From Bacteroidota bacterium (lineage in GTDB: Bacteria; Bacteroidota; Bacteroidia; B-17B0; Aurantibacillaceae), in the NCBI GenBank assembly GCA_013697245.1, contig JACCXH010000067.1, forward strand, positions 1 to 64,000: 64,000 bases of DNA, in the 5' to 3' direction. Positions 45,067 through 55,397 of the stretch are shown here, one piece after another. Under the pieces are notes generated by a model. That model had not been told where the DNA came from and did not search any database. It was given only the letters and a program-made list of their open reading frames with translations. Within the stretch, counting starts at the first letter, position 1. Each line of letters opens with the position of its first letter. A program made the translations under genes and the position numbers.

Positions 45067-45717
45067 TTAATATTGTTTTTTAGCAGCAACCGTAGGAGTT
45101 ACAGCGGCAACGGCTTTGGTGCTATCGCTTGCAGTTTCTTTAGGCCCTTGTAATTTTTGTACATAAAAAACCAATTTCCAACGTTCTTCTTGCGTTAACT
45201 GACTAGCATGAGAACCCATTGAATTTTTACCGTAAGTTATCGTGTGAAATATTTTTCCTTCCGGTAAATTCTTCAAAGATCCATTGTATGCGGGAGGAGG
45301 ACCAGGTAATTTACCACCCACTTTTCCATCGCCACCACCGGTAGCACCATGACAGTGTACACAGAATTTTCCGTAAAGTACTTCTCCGTCTTTTTCAAAT
45401 GCTTCTTTTTGACTTGCATACGGGTTATGTAAATTCAATCCTGCTTGCTCATAACCTTCCGGTGTATTAGGGTAAGCATAAGGCAAATAACCACGCGCAA
45501 CAGTTCCTGCTACAGGTTGCATAGCGTTACTTAAAGTATCGCCATCAATTGTGTGAGAACTATAATTTTCAAGTGAAGGTGAACGATACATGTCAGGCAT
45601 AAACTCTACACCCGGACTGTTCTGATCTTTTTTACCACAAGATGTAAAACTCGCCAGTGCCAAGCCAACAAAAGCCGAGGCAAAAACAAATTTTATGGTT
45701 TTATAATATTTTTTCAT
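45067..45717 (-). CDS. actE: Alternative complex III mono-heme cytochrome ActE
   Basis: A 216-residue exported lipoprotein cytochrome: residues 1-25 form a signal with a lipobox-like SFTSCGKK (lipid attachment on the Cys), followed by one class I cytochrome c domain with FCVHCHGATGGGDG near residue 118 and a distal methionine in the NSMGSHASQL stretch. It accepts electrons from the ActAB side of complex III and passes them to the oxidase. Translation is six bases downstream of actD. Confidence 0.92.
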   Translation of the reverse strand: MKKYYKTIKFVFASAFVGLALASFTSCGKKDQNSPGVEFMPDMYRSPSLENYSSHTIDGDTLSNAMQPVAGTVARGYLPYAYPNTPEGYEQAGLNLHNPYASQKEAFEKDGEVLYGKFCVHCHGATGGGDGKVGGKLPGPPPAYNGSLKNLPEGKIFHTITYGKNSMGSHASQLTQEERWKLVFYVQKLQGPKETASDSTKAVAAVTPTVAAKKQY

Positions 45718-45722
45718 ACTAA

Positions 45723-46301
45723 CTAGTGTGTTTCTTCTAATACATATTTTGGTTCAACAACAAAAGATCCTTTTTGATTTACTTCCTCAGCACCATTGCC
45801 TTTCATGATCTCTTCAGCTTTTTGAGCCTGTTCATCATTTAACTCTAAGTAAATCAAAAATTTATCGTCAGTTGTTCTTGGGTCAGGGTTTTTTGCCTTT
45901 GTGCCGGGAACTAACCAGCAACGTAAAAAATAAGTTAAGGCCATACCATGAGCCGCGCAAAACACCGTACTTTCAAAAGTAATGGGTATGAATGCAGGAA
46001 TATTCATATAGTACGTGAAGTTTGGTTTACCGCCAATATCATTCGGCCAATCAGAAACCATCATATACCACATCATTAAAGTGGCTAATGAAGTTCCGGT
46101 TATACCATAAATAAATGCGCAGATCGCCAGGCGGGTTCTTGGAACACCAATTACACCGTCAATACCGTGAATTGGCATTGGAGAATATACGTCTTTAATA
46201 CGGATACCGGCAGCCCTTAATTTCTTGCAGGCTTCCAGCAATGGCACCTCGTCTCCGAAGACGCCATGAATTATGTGTTTATTAGTTGCCATATGTGCCA
46301 T
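45723..46301 (-). CDS. actD: Alternative complex III subunit ActD (DUF3341)
   Basis: A 192-residue protein with two membrane helices (AICAFIYGITGTSLATLMMWYM and the FIPITFESTVFCAAHGMALTYF stretch) and soluble N- and C-terminal parts; DUF3341 signature VFGDEVPLLEACKKLRAAGI and DVYSPMPIHGID. It is a structural subunit of the complex. A start four residues later (ATNKH) is equally possible. Confidence 0.92.
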   Translation of the reverse strand: MAHMATNKHIIHGVFGDEVPLLEACKKLRAAGIRIKDVYSPMPIHGIDGVIGVPRTRLAICAFIYGITGTSLATLMMWYMMVSDWPNDIGGKPNFTYYMNIPAFIPITFESTVFCAAHGMALTYFLRCWLVPGTKAKNPDPRTTDDKFLIYLELNDEQAQKAEEIMKGNGAEEVNQKGSFVVEPKYVLEETH

Positions 46302-46321
46302 ATGTTTAGTTCTGTTTTAAA

Positions 46322-47710
46322 TTAGTTATGAAGATGATGTTTACTACTTTCTTTTTGTGACTCTCCTGATGATTTCAGAATTGTTTTTAATTCTGATTGC
46401 GCGATCACAGGGAAATATCTTGAGAATAATAAAAAGAACATACCAAACATACCGATAGTTCCAACAAAAATTCCAATGTCAATAAATGAAGGTGTGTAAG
46501 TATTCCAAGTAGATGGTAAATACGTACGGCATAATGTAGGAACGATAATTACAAAACGCTCGAACCACATACCGATATTTACAACGATAGAGATAATAAA
46601 TGTTGCAATGATGGATGTACGTACTTTTTTGAACCAAAAAATTTGTGGCGATAAAACATTACATCCCATCATACACCAGTAACTCCAGGCTAACGGACCG
46701 GTAGCCCTGTTTAAGAATGCATATTGTTCCCATTCTACACCAGAATACCAGGCAACAAATAACTCCGTTAAATAAGCAACACCAACTATTGAACCTGTAA
46801 CGATAATTACAATGTTCATATACTCGATATGTTTAATTGTAACGTATGCTTCTAATTTGTAGATTTTACGAATAACCAATAATAACGTTAATACCATCGC
46901 AAAACCTGAGAATACCGCACCAGATACGAAATAAGGTGGGAAAATAGTGGTGTGCCATCCCGGAACAATAGAAGTAGCAAAGTCCATGGATACAATTGAG
47001 TGAACCGAGAATACAAGTGGTGTGGATAAACCTGCAAGAACTAAAGATACTTCTTCGAAACGGCTCCAGTGACGGGCGCTTCCGCCCCAACCGAATGATA
47101 ATAAACCGTACATTTTCTTTTGCCATGGTTTGATAACGCGATCGCGGATCATACCAAAATCAGGAATTAAACCAATGTACCAAAATACAAGTGATACAGT
47201 AAAGTAAGTTGACACCGCAAACACATCCCATAATAAGGGTGAGTTAAAGTTAGGCCATAAAGAACCAAACTGATTTGGCAATGGGAATAACATATAATCT
47301 AACCAAGGGCGGCCAGTGTGCAGCATTACGAAAATAGCCGCGCACATTACAGCGAAGATGGTCATCGCTTCTGCAGAACGGTTAATCGCCATACGCCATT
47401 TTTGACGGAACAATAATAACACTGCCGAGATAAGAGTTCCCGCGTGACCAATACCGATCCACCATACAAAGTTGGTAATATCCCAAGCCCAATCAACACC
47501 GTTGTTAGATCCCCAGGCACCAATACCTACACCAATAGTGTAAGATAAACAGCCTATACCCCATAAAAAAGACAGGGTGCAAATTGTTACTAAAGTGTAC
47601 CAGCCCTTTGCCGCTTTGCCTTCAATTGGCGCTATAATATCATCAGTAATCTGGCGATAACTTTTATCGCCAAGTATTAATGGTATTCTTATTTCTGATT
47701 CTGCGTGCAT
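46322..47710 (-). CDS. actC: Alternative complex III subunit ActC (NrfD family)
   Basis: A 462-residue NrfD/PsrC-type membrane subunit with about ten helices that carries the quinol-oxidation site and, probably, a proton path. Seen: GIGHAGTLISAVLLLFRQKW, GRPWLDYMLFPLPNQFGSLW, SWGCMM-like stretch WSYWCMMGCNVLSP. A histidine tail (SSKHHLHN) closes it. Position between actB and actD is canonical. Confidence 0.95.
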   Translation of the reverse strand: MHAESEIRIPLILGDKSYRQITDDIIAPIEGKAAKGWYTLVTICTLSFLWGIGCLSYTIGVGIGAWGSNNGVDWAWDITNFVWWIGIGHAGTLISAVLLLFRQKWRMAINRSAEAMTIFAVMCAAIFVMLHTGRPWLDYMLFPLPNQFGSLWPNFNSPLLWDVFAVSTYFTVSLVFWYIGLIPDFGMIRDRVIKPWQKKMYGLLSFGWGGSARHWSRFEEVSLVLAGLSTPLVFSVHSIVSMDFATSIVPGWHTTIFPPYFVSGAVFSGFAMVLTLLLVIRKIYKLEAYVTIKHIEYMNIVIIVTGSIVGVAYLTELFVAWYSGVEWEQYAFLNRATGPLAWSYWCMMGCNVLSPQIFWFKKVRTSIIATFIISIVVNIGMWFERFVIIVPTLCRTYLPSTWNTYTPSFIDIGIFVGTIGMFGMFFLLFSRYFPVIAQSELKTILKSSGESQKESSKHHLHN

Positions 47711-47738
47711 ACTATATTTTTAATTTTTTATACTAATA

Positions 47739-50700
47739 TTATGAATGTTTTTCTTCGCTGTGAACTTCTTTTTTGTCTTCATGTTTTCCAGCAGCATGAT
47801 TTTCTTCACGAAGAATTTTCTCATCCTGATTTCTAACTTTAAGTAAGTACGAAACTGTAGGTTTAACACCAACTTCTTCTAACAATAAATAATTACGGTC
47901 GTTTGTGCGCCATGCAGATACTTCTGATTTATCATCATTAAGATCACCAAACATAATTGCATTTGTAGGACAAGCTTGTTGACAAGCTGTTTTAATTAAA
48001 CCGTCAGGTAATTCAGTACCGGCTTTTTTAGCAGTTAATTTACCTGCTTGTGTACGCTGTTGGCACATTGAACATTTTTCCATTACACCACGGGAACGAA
48101 CTACAACATCAGGGTTTAAAACCATACGTCCTAATTCTTGTTGTGCAGGATTTACATCTGCAAACCATTCATTAGTGTTATAATTGAACCAGTTAAAACG
48201 ACGTACTTTAAAAGGACAGTTGTTAGCGCAGTAACGTGTGCCGATACAACGGTTATAAGTCATCATGTTTAAACCTTCAGAACTGTGGCTGGTAGCTAAT
48301 ACCGGACAAACAGTTTCGCAAGGTGCGTGATTACAATGTTGACACATCATAGGTTGGAAAGTAACCTTCGGATTCATTGAAGGGTTTTCCATTTCAAGAT
48401 ATGTTTGTTTTGATCCTAAATGTTCTTCTTTACCTTTTTCAAGGTTCATATCAGAGCTGTAATAACGGTCAATACGTAACCAGAACATATCACGTGTTTT
48501 AGCAACTTCTTCTTTACCAACAACAGCCACATTATTTTCTGAAGTACAGGCAACCACACAAGCGGCACAACCTATACAGGTATTCATATCAATAGTTAAG
48601 CCCCATTTGTGGCCCATACGTGGAAACGCATTCCAAAGATCAATATCGTTCACATGTTTTTTACCATCATGAACGGTTAATTTTGCTGTAGGGTTCCAGG
48701 CTTCTTTTTCTAAGCTCTTAAATTCATTTAAAGAAACTTCGCGTAACAAATATTCTTCACGGCCCATAATGGTGTGTTGAATTTGTGTTGCGGCAAATTT
48801 ATGTTCTTCGGTAGTTTTAGCAATTGAAACGTTTGCAACAATTGGTTGAATGGTTTCATTTGAATAACTTAAAAATTGGAAAGCATTAACACCTTTACCA
48901 TGTGCTACTTTCATACTTTCTGCATTACGGCCGTAGCCTAAAGCTAAACCAATGGTGCCTTGCGCCTGCCCCGGTTGAGGGAAAACAGGTACAGTTAATT
49001 TAACGCCATTAACAGTAAGGTCAACGATAGAACCATAAATGTCCTGACGTAACATTTCATTTAATCCCATTGCTTTTACATCAAGCGGGCTCATGGTAAT
49101 GTAATTATCCCAGGTTACTTTCGAGATAGGATCTGGTAACTCCATTAACCATGGGTTATTAGACTGGTTACCGTTTCCTAAACTTATTTTTTCATACACA
49201 ACAAGATCAAAAGCACCGCCTTTAATTGCGGTTGCCATTGAAACGGCTTTATTATAATCCGGTGTTGGAAGAGTTTCTATAACTGCAGCTTCTTTTTTAA
49301 TTTCCGGTTTAGCATGCGAAACAACCTTAGTTGAATCAACTGTTTCACCATTCTCATTAATTGCTGTTGCAACTCCTGCAAAAATTGGTTTACCTGTAGA
49401 ATCTTTTGGCATTGGCAATACAGGAGCGTCTTTATATACTGCTACTTTAGTAACACCATCATGTAAAGCATGTGCCCAAAAACTTGGGAAATCTAAATAT
49501 TTACCTTGATTAACAAAAACATGATTGTTCCAGTAACCTTGTAAGTAAGATAAATAATCACTTTTAATACCTGACCATTTTAAAATGCTATTTTGAAATT
49601 GACGGGTACCTTCGTGACGAGGGCTTGCAAAAATTGGATTAATGGTTGGTTGTTGTAATGAATAATGTCCTCGTTTTGGATTCGCATCACCCCACGACTC
49701 TAAGTAATGATGATCAGGACAAACAACATCAGCTAACTGAGCTGTTTCATCCAACACCGAAGCAAACGAAACTTTTGTTGCAACTTTTTTATAAGCATCG
49801 GCAAATTTGAAAGAAGCCGGAGCAGTATAAACCGGATTACAGTTGTAAGTCATTAAAACACTTACTTTTCCTGCAGCCATATCCGCTACTAAGTCAGCAA
49901 ATTCTTTATCATTACCCTGTTTTAAATTGTAATGCATTTCAACGTCTACAGATTTACCGTAGTTGTCAAGCATTTTATTCATTCCATTTATTAATGTTTG
50001 AATTCCTTCATCATTAACTCCTGAAACAACTAATGAATTTCCTTTATTTTTTAATAGATCTTCTGCAGCTTTTTTAATTGCTTTTACAGCTAATGGATTA
50101 GAAACTTTTTCGTCACCATTTGCTTTTGCATTTCCTGTAGCACCTGCGATCTCGTTAAATAAAGCAACCGTTAAACGACCAAGCTCTGAAGCTTTTACTG
50201 TAAAACGATCATCGGCATTTGCACCGGTTAAAGATAAATTAGATTCGAAATGATAATGTTTGCTCATTTCGGGTTTGTCTTTAGAAACACGGCGGTTAAC
50301 CGCGTATTGTCTTGCGAATTCGGTTGGGTTTAACCAGTTTCCTAAAAAGTCGCAGGCAATTCCTACTATTATTTGTGCTTGACTAAAATCGTAAGATGAA
50401 ACAACTGATTTACCAAAAACATTTTTATTTGCTAAAGTTAAAGCGTTGTATGAAATAGCATCGTAAGTAATGTGTTGTGTACTTGGGTATTTTGCTGTGA
50501 ACTCAGCAATAACCGCTTTTGTAGATGGGCTAATAATAGTTGAGGTTAAAATGCGGATAGCACCACCATTTAAACTTGCTGCAACTGCATCATCTGCGGT
50601 TTTCCATGAAGCATCTTTGCCTTTTACTTTCGGGCCACGTAAACGTGCGCCATCATATAATCCAAGAACTGAAGCCTGAACACGTGCAGTAGTGCCGCCA

Positions 50701-51086
50701 TGCGTGATCTTTGAAAGATCGTTTCCTTCAATTTTGATCGGACGGCCTTCACGGGTCTTCACTAAAATTGATGAGTAATCATGCCCATCATAAAAAGTAG
50801 AGGCATAAAAATTTGCAACACCAGGTGTAACTTCTTCCGGTTTTACAACGTAAGGAATAGATTTCATAACCGGCGTTTCGCAAGCTGCTAAAGCAACTGC
50901 GGCAGTTGAAAATCCCATTACCTTTAAAAAATCACGGCGTGATGTGCCTTCTTTTTCGGCTTCATCACTACCTAAAAACTCATCCATAGGAAGAGGAGTA
51001 GCAAACTCATTCTTTTGTTGCTCTTGAAACTCCGGACTATTATGTAGTTCAGGTAGACCTTTCCAGTATTTTTTTGACATAGACAT
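47739..51086 (-). CDS. actB: Alternative complex III subunit ActB (molybdopterin-oxidoreductase-like iron-sulfur protein)
   Basis: An 1115-residue protein. A twin-arginine-like signal (SRRDFLKVMGFSTAAVALAAC, residues about 50-70) is followed by a molybdopterin-oxidoreductase-like domain to about residue 750, which in this complex is thought to have lost its cofactor. The C-terminal ferredoxin domain has clusters CIGCAACVVACTSENN, CQHCNHAPCETVCPV, CIGTRYCANNCPFK and CSMCQQRTQAGK with CQQACPTN, enough for three to four FeS clusters. It conducts electrons from the quinol site to the cytochrome subunits. Confidence 0.95.
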   Translation of the reverse strand: MSMSKKYWKGLPELHNSPEFQEQQKNEFATPLPMDEFLGSDEAEKEGTSRRDFLKVMGFSTAAVALAACETPVMKSIPYVVKPEEVTPGVANFYASTFYDGHDYSSILVKTREGRPIKIEGNDLSKITHGGTTARVQASVLGLYDGARLRGPKVKGKDASWKTADDAVAASLNGGAIRILTSTIISPSTKAVIAEFTAKYPSTQHITYDAISYNALTLANKNVFGKSVVSSYDFSQAQIIVGIACDFLGNWLNPTEFARQYAVNRRVSKDKPEMSKHYHFESNLSLTGANADDRFTVKASELGRLTVALFNEIAGATGNAKANGDEKVSNPLAVKAIKKAAEDLLKNKGNSLVVSGVNDEGIQTLINGMNKMLDNYGKSVDVEMHYNLKQGNDKEFADLVADMAAGKVSVLMTYNCNPVYTAPASFKFADAYKKVATKVSFASVLDETAQLADVVCPDHHYLESWGDANPKRGHYSLQQPTINPIFASPRHEGTRQFQNSILKWSGIKSDYLSYLQGYWNNHVFVNQGKYLDFPSFWAHALHDGVTKVAVYKDAPVLPMPKDSTGKPIFAGVATAINENGETVDSTKVVSHAKPEIKKEAAVIETLPTPDYNKAVSMATAIKGGAFDLVVYEKISLGNGNQSNNPWLMELPDPISKVTWDNYITMSPLDVKAMGLNEMLRQDIYGSIVDLTVNGVKLTVPVFPQPGQAQGTIGLALGYGRNAESMKVAHGKGVNAFQFLSYSNETIQPIVANVSIAKTTEEHKFAATQIQHTIMGREEYLLREVSLNEFKSLEKEAWNPTAKLTVHDGKKHVNDIDLWNAFPRMGHKWGLTIDMNTCIGCAACVVACTSENNVAVVGKEEVAKTRDMFWLRIDRYYSSDMNLEKGKEEHLGSKQTYLEMENPSMNPKVTFQPMMCQHCNHAPCETVCPVLATSHSSEGLNMMTYNRCIGTRYCANNCPFKVRRFNWFNYNTNEWFADVNPAQQELGRMVLNPDVVVRSRGVMEKCSMCQQRTQAGKLTAKKAGTELPDGLIKTACQQACPTNAIMFGDLNDDKSEVSAWRTNDRNYLLLEEVGVKPTVSYLLKVRNQDEKILREENHAAGKHEDKKEVHSEEKHS

Positions 51087-51116
51087 TAGTTATATAAATT
51101 CTTAAGTAACTTAATA

Positions 51117-52400
51117 TTAATAGTGACACTTAGCGCATTCTAAACCACCGATCTTATCAACAGTAAACTTAACGTCGTACTGACCGGCATATTTTTCTTT
51201 TAAAGCTTTGTGTAAACGATCGTAGTATGCATTGCCGGCCATTGCAACTTCTGTTTTGCGGTGGCACTCAATACACCATTTCATGGTTAACGGCGCCTTT
51301 TGCTCGGCAACTGTCATCGCTTTTACATCTCCGTGGCAAGTAGCGCATTCTACTTTTCCTACAACAACGTGTTGTGAGTGATTAAAGTAAACGTGATCTG
51401 GTAAATTATGAACTTTAATCCACTTTAAAGGATTTTGCTTGCTGTTGTCATAAGTTCCCGCTTTAGGGTCAAATCCGGCAGCAGCATAGATCTTGGCTAT
51501 CTCTTTATCCTTGTAAACCGGTCCGCTTTGAATTCCTTTATGGCAATTCATACAAATGTTTACAGTTGGAATACCTGCGTGGCGTGATTTTTCAACAGTA
51601 CTGTGGCAATATTGACAAGCGATTTCGTTATCACCGGCGTGTAATTTGTGTGAGAATTTAATTGGTTGTTCAGGCTTATACCCTTTTTGAGTTCTGTAAT
51701 CGTAATACACACCAATATTGTAACAAGCATCCCAACAACTTTTCATACCAACAAAAACAATAATAAGGCTAAATACGCCAACTAAACGGCGGTGACCAGA
51801 TATCCAATGTTTAACCTCTTGTCCAAAAGTCATTTCCGGATTTTCAGGTTTTCCTTCAGAACGGTTGTTTGCGTTTTGTAAAGAAGCTCTAACACTGCGC
51901 AAAGAGCCAATTAAGATCATTAAAATAACTATAGAACCCAGAATCAAATAAAGTGGCTCGATACCACCGTTACGGCCAGCTGTTTCGCCGGATTCAGGAT
52001 CATTGCCCTTAACAACAACGTCTCCTTTTGGTGGTGGCCCTTTGATAAACCCTAAAATAGCAGTAACATCTTTATCCGTCAACTGTCCTTCAAACACAGT
52101 CATGGCGGCCTTTGCATTCTCAGTATAGATCTTATTTGCATAAGCATCGCCACTTTTGATCATCTTTTCAGAATTAAGGATCCATTTGTTGATCCAATCA
52201 CCTTTTGGAACGCGGTCAAACACGCCCTTTAAGCCCGGACCCGTGAGTTTTTGCGAATCGTGCGATTTGTGGCAAACTGCGCAATTTTGTTTGAATAATT
52301 TTTCTCCGTCTTGTGCGTAGATCTTGGAAGAGATGGCAAAAACCGTGAAAACTAATGCTAGCAAGGTTTTTACTGAACTTTGAGATATGTTGTTTTTCAT
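51117..52400 (-). CDS. actA: Alternative complex III multiheme cytochrome ActA, fused to cytochrome c
   Basis: A 427-residue protein with six CXXCH heme motifs. The N-terminal part after the signal peptide is a mono-heme cytochrome domain with CAVCHKSHD near residue 40 (followed by Met in a KSGDAYANK stretch); then a membrane helix (near residue 150), a second helix (HRRLVGVFSLIIVFVG), and a pentaheme domain: CQYCHSTVEK, CMNCHKGIQS, CATCHGDVKA, CIECHRKTE and CAKCHY at the C-terminus. Compared with a plain pentaheme ActA it has a cytochrome domain fused in front. It is the first gene of the operon. Confidence 0.93.
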   Translation of the reverse strand: MKNNISQSSVKTLLALVFTVFAISSKIYAQDGEKLFKQNCAVCHKSHDSQKLTGPGLKGVFDRVPKGDWINKWILNSEKMIKSGDAYANKIYTENAKAAMTVFEGQLTDKDVTAILGFIKGPPPKGDVVVKGNDPESGETAGRNGGIEPLYLILGSIVILMILIGSLRSVRASLQNANNRSEGKPENPEMTFGQEVKHWISGHRRLVGVFSLIIVFVGMKSCWDACYNIGVYYDYRTQKGYKPEQPIKFSHKLHAGDNEIACQYCHSTVEKSRHAGIPTVNICMNCHKGIQSGPVYKDKEIAKIYAAAGFDPKAGTYDNSKQNPLKWIKVHNLPDHVYFNHSQHVVVGKVECATCHGDVKAMTVAEQKAPLTMKWCIECHRKTEVAMAGNAYYDRLHKALKEKYAGQYDVKFTVDKIGGLECAKCHY

Positions 52401-52675
52401 ATAAAAATGAGAAATTTTAATCTTTTTACGTTGTTATAATGACAAATTAATGACATTAAACGTTGGCAAAATTAGCAGAAGATTAACAACTAACGAGGGA
52501 ATTTTTAATTTTTTTTAACGAAATGTGTAATTTATAATCATTCTAAATAAGAAGTTTTTGAATGTTGGATTGATAGGTAAAAAAAGGAGTTTTGTCGAGA
52601 TTGAAACATTCCAAAAACTAAATATTTAGGAACTCAATTATGAACAAAATCGAAATTTAGAATCAGATGCAATGT
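52401..52675. other. Gap upstream of actA, candidate promoter region
   Basis: 275 bases without a gene between actA (minus) and the BNR-repeat gene. A minus-strand TAATTTTG (52467-52474) matches TAnnTTTG 66 bases before the actA start, but no -33 TTG sits at the usual distance. An imperfect inverted repeat, TTTTTGAATGTT (52555-52566) and AACATTCCAAAAA (52605-52617), lies closer to the BNR gene end. I see nothing else. Confidence 0.35.
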
Positions 52676-55333
52676 TTATTTGACAATAAACCGTTTTACG
52701 CCCAATTTTTCTTTTGAAGAAAGCCTTAAATAATATGCACCGGGCGCCAAATTTAAATTTAAACCCACTTTAGTTTCGTTCGTGTTTTGCGTATAAACTA
52801 TTTTACCCATCACATCTAAAACCTCAATTGTTTTTTGCCCATGAATGGATTCAAAATCCAAACTAAATTTCCCTTCGTTTACACTTGGAAACAAGCTAAA
52901 ATCTAACGAGAGCTTCTCTGACTTATTTATGTTTGTTATAACCGAATAACTGGTTTCCCAAATACCTCTTCCAAAAGTAGAAACATATACTTTATTTAAC
53001 GGAATATTAAATTCAATATCGCTTATAATTACATTTGGCAAACCAAAGCTATTACTTACCCAGCTTGTATTACCAAAGGTTAGCACATAAACACCAAGAT
53101 CTGTTGCAACTATTAAATTATTTGTACCGGGAATTTGTTTGATGCAATTTACAGGTATGTTTGGTAAATTATAAGATATGTTTTGCCACGTTGCACCGCC
53201 ATTGGTTGTTGTAAAAACCTTTCTGCCGGCGCTAAACCCGGCCATTGATACATAAGCAATATTTGGATTTGTTTCATTCACCTCAATGCCCGTGTAATAC
53301 AAACTATCGGGTAAATTATTGGTAATGTTTGAAAAACTTACTCCACCGTTCGTTGTTTTAAAAACCATGCCCGGCATTCCCAATTCATATCTTACTCTTC
53401 TTGCTGCATACACTACCAGGCTGTTTGAGGCCGATACACCTAAAGCACTTATCTCCGTATTTGTATTAGAAGTTGTGTTGGTATAAATAGATGCCAGCGT
53501 GTTCCAGTTATTTCCGCCATCTAATGATTGCACCACATTTTCATTTCCAATATAAATTACCTGAGGGTTGGAAGGGTCTGCAGCTATTGGTGTTACCCAC
53601 TCTGCCGCTTCTGAATTTGGATTTGTATTTGGGTAATTGCTTGAAACTCCATCATTATTGCTTGTGTAAAAATTTCCATATTGGCTGGAACCTACAACAT
53701 CACTACTTCCTGTGGGATCGATATAATTATCCATACCATCGCCGCCAAAAATAGTTGACCATGCCCCGCCTTTATAATAGAACGTGGCATTGTCCTGCGC
53801 ACCCGCTACAAGCCTGCCACTGGCATTTTTTGAACTTGATAATCTATAAAAGGAAGACACCTGCATGCCAGAATTTAATTTTGTCCAGTTAGTTGGCCAG
53901 GCACTTGTTGTCCAACTGCTAATGGCAATATTAGCTGTTCTATAAGCACCACCATCACTACACACAAAAAATTGATTGGTGCTTGGTTGCCTGCCAATAA
54001 AATGAATATCGCCATGAAGTGTGGGCCCGTAATTTGTTGTCCAATGCGAAACAGGATTAAATGTAAGCGCTCCATCTGTTGATCCCCAAATGTTCACACC
54101 ACCAGTATATACGGTGGTTTTTATTGTGGGATGCACAAGTAAACCGAGATCGTAATTTCCTTGTCCGCCCGGAGAATTACCTGTACCTCCTTCTAAAATA
54201 TTATCGTTTGGTGGAATAAATGTCCATGTAAGGCCGGCATTTATACTTTTATAAAAACCATACAAACCCCCACTACCGTCTACCGTTAAAGCGTAAATAT
54301 AATTTGGATCGGATGGCGCAATAGCCAGCTTAACACGCTGTATGCTTCCTGTTAAAGGCATGGCTGTGTTTAACATATTCCATGTGTTTCCAAAATCGGT
54401 TGATTTATAAACGCCCGCGTTTCCCAAATTAGAATTTAAAACCCAACCCGTTGCACCATATAAAATATTTGGATTTGCCGGATCAATTTGCAGGTCCCAA
54501 AAAAGCGAATCTAATTTTTTTATCCAGGTAGTGCCGCCGTTGGTAGATTTATACATGCCGCTAACACCACAAGCAACAAGATCGTTACTGTTGGCAGGAT
54601 TTACAATTACTTTTCTTATTAAAGAAGCATCACCATTCGTTAATTGAAACGTTAAGCCGGTAGCAGCCCAGGTTACACCACCATCAGTCGTTTTATAAAC
54701 GCCCAAACCATAATGTGTATTTCTTTTTCTTCCATTTAAAAATAAACTCACACCAATGTATTCAAAATCACAAACAGAAATATACATGGTGTTTGGATTA
54801 GTTGGATCGATACTGATATCGCTGATCCTGGTAATTGGTAAATTATCGGTTAAGGGTGTCCAGCTGGTACCATTGTTTGTGGTCTTCCAAACGCCACCCT
54901 GTGCTACACCAACAAAATAGGTGTTAGCGTTTGATGGGTGAAATGCGATGCAATTTATTCTTCCGATACCGTTCTCCATATAACCCGTTAAGTTATTTGG
55001 CAAAACATTTGGACCCGTTGGCGACCATACAGAAGAAGCATTTGAGGCCTCTGCCTCTTGTTTTGAGTTAGCCATTTCTATGGCCGCATTTATATAATCT
55101 GCAAAACCGGCTGGTTCGCCTTGTGCATTGGTATGTAATTGCGTTTCATATTCCCAACGCTTAAAACTTTTCCAATGTTTTTTTTGCGACAGGTTATTAT
55201 TTTTTTTATAATCGTCAAATTGCTTTTGTACCTCTTTAAAAGTTAAAGCTCTGCCGGTTGTGTTTTTCGTAAAACTTTGTCCATAAGAAAGACAGACAAT
55301 TGTTATAAAGAATAAAGAGATAAGAAATTTCAT
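52676..55333 (-). CDS. T9SS type A secreted protein with BNR/sortilin-like repeats
   Basis: An 885-residue secreted protein: signal peptide (residues 1-18), helical spacer to about residue 105, then at least seven BNR/Asp-box blades (GGVWKTTNNGTSWTPLTD, VYKTTDGGVTWAATGL, MYKSTNGGTTWIKK, VYKSTDFGNTWN, FYKSINAGLTWT, VFKTTNGGVSFSN, VFTTTNGGATWQN) forming one or two beta-propellers of the sialidase/sortilin type. The end is a T9SS type A sorting domain (FSLFPSVNEGKFSLDF, GKIVYTQNTNET, PGAYYLRLSS, KRFIVK). No sialidase catalytic residues are obvious; it is more likely a binding or exported enzyme-like protein. Not part of an operon. Confidence 0.92.
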   Translation of the reverse strand: MKFLISLFFITIVCLSYGQSFTKNTTGRALTFKEVQKQFDDYKKNNNLSQKKHWKSFKRWEYETQLHTNAQGEPAGFADYINAAIEMANSKQEAEASNASSVWSPTGPNVLPNNLTGYMENGIGRINCIAFHPSNANTYFVGVAQGGVWKTTNNGTSWTPLTDNLPITRISDISIDPTNPNTMYISVCDFEYIGVSLFLNGRKRNTHYGLGVYKTTDGGVTWAATGLTFQLTNGDASLIRKVIVNPANSNDLVACGVSGMYKSTNGGTTWIKKLDSLFWDLQIDPANPNILYGATGWVLNSNLGNAGVYKSTDFGNTWNMLNTAMPLTGSIQRVKLAIAPSDPNYIYALTVDGSGGLYGFYKSINAGLTWTFIPPNDNILEGGTGNSPGGQGNYDLGLLVHPTIKTTVYTGGVNIWGSTDGALTFNPVSHWTTNYGPTLHGDIHFIGRQPSTNQFFVCSDGGAYRTANIAISSWTTSAWPTNWTKLNSGMQVSSFYRLSSSKNASGRLVAGAQDNATFYYKGGAWSTIFGGDGMDNYIDPTGSSDVVGSSQYGNFYTSNNDGVSSNYPNTNPNSEAAEWVTPIAADPSNPQVIYIGNENVVQSLDGGNNWNTLASIYTNTTSNTNTEISALGVSASNSLVVYAARRVRYELGMPGMVFKTTNGGVSFSNITNNLPDSLYYTGIEVNETNPNIAYVSMAGFSAGRKVFTTTNGGATWQNISYNLPNIPVNCIKQIPGTNNLIVATDLGVYVLTFGNTSWVSNSFGLPNVIISDIEFNIPLNKVYVSTFGRGIWETSYSVITNINKSEKLSLDFSLFPSVNEGKFSLDFESIHGQKTIEVLDVMGKIVYTQNTNETKVGLNLNLAPGAYYLRLSSKEKLGVKRFIVK

Positions 55334-55397
55334 TTGATCTAAATTTAATTAAAGATACGAAAAATATTGTTTAATTTGTTAATCAAAACTTCACCGA

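Noticed and set aside
52555-52617. Imperfect inverted repeat downstream of the BNR-repeat gene as a terminator.
   Set aside because: One-base bulge, a 38-base loop and no T run; weak support.
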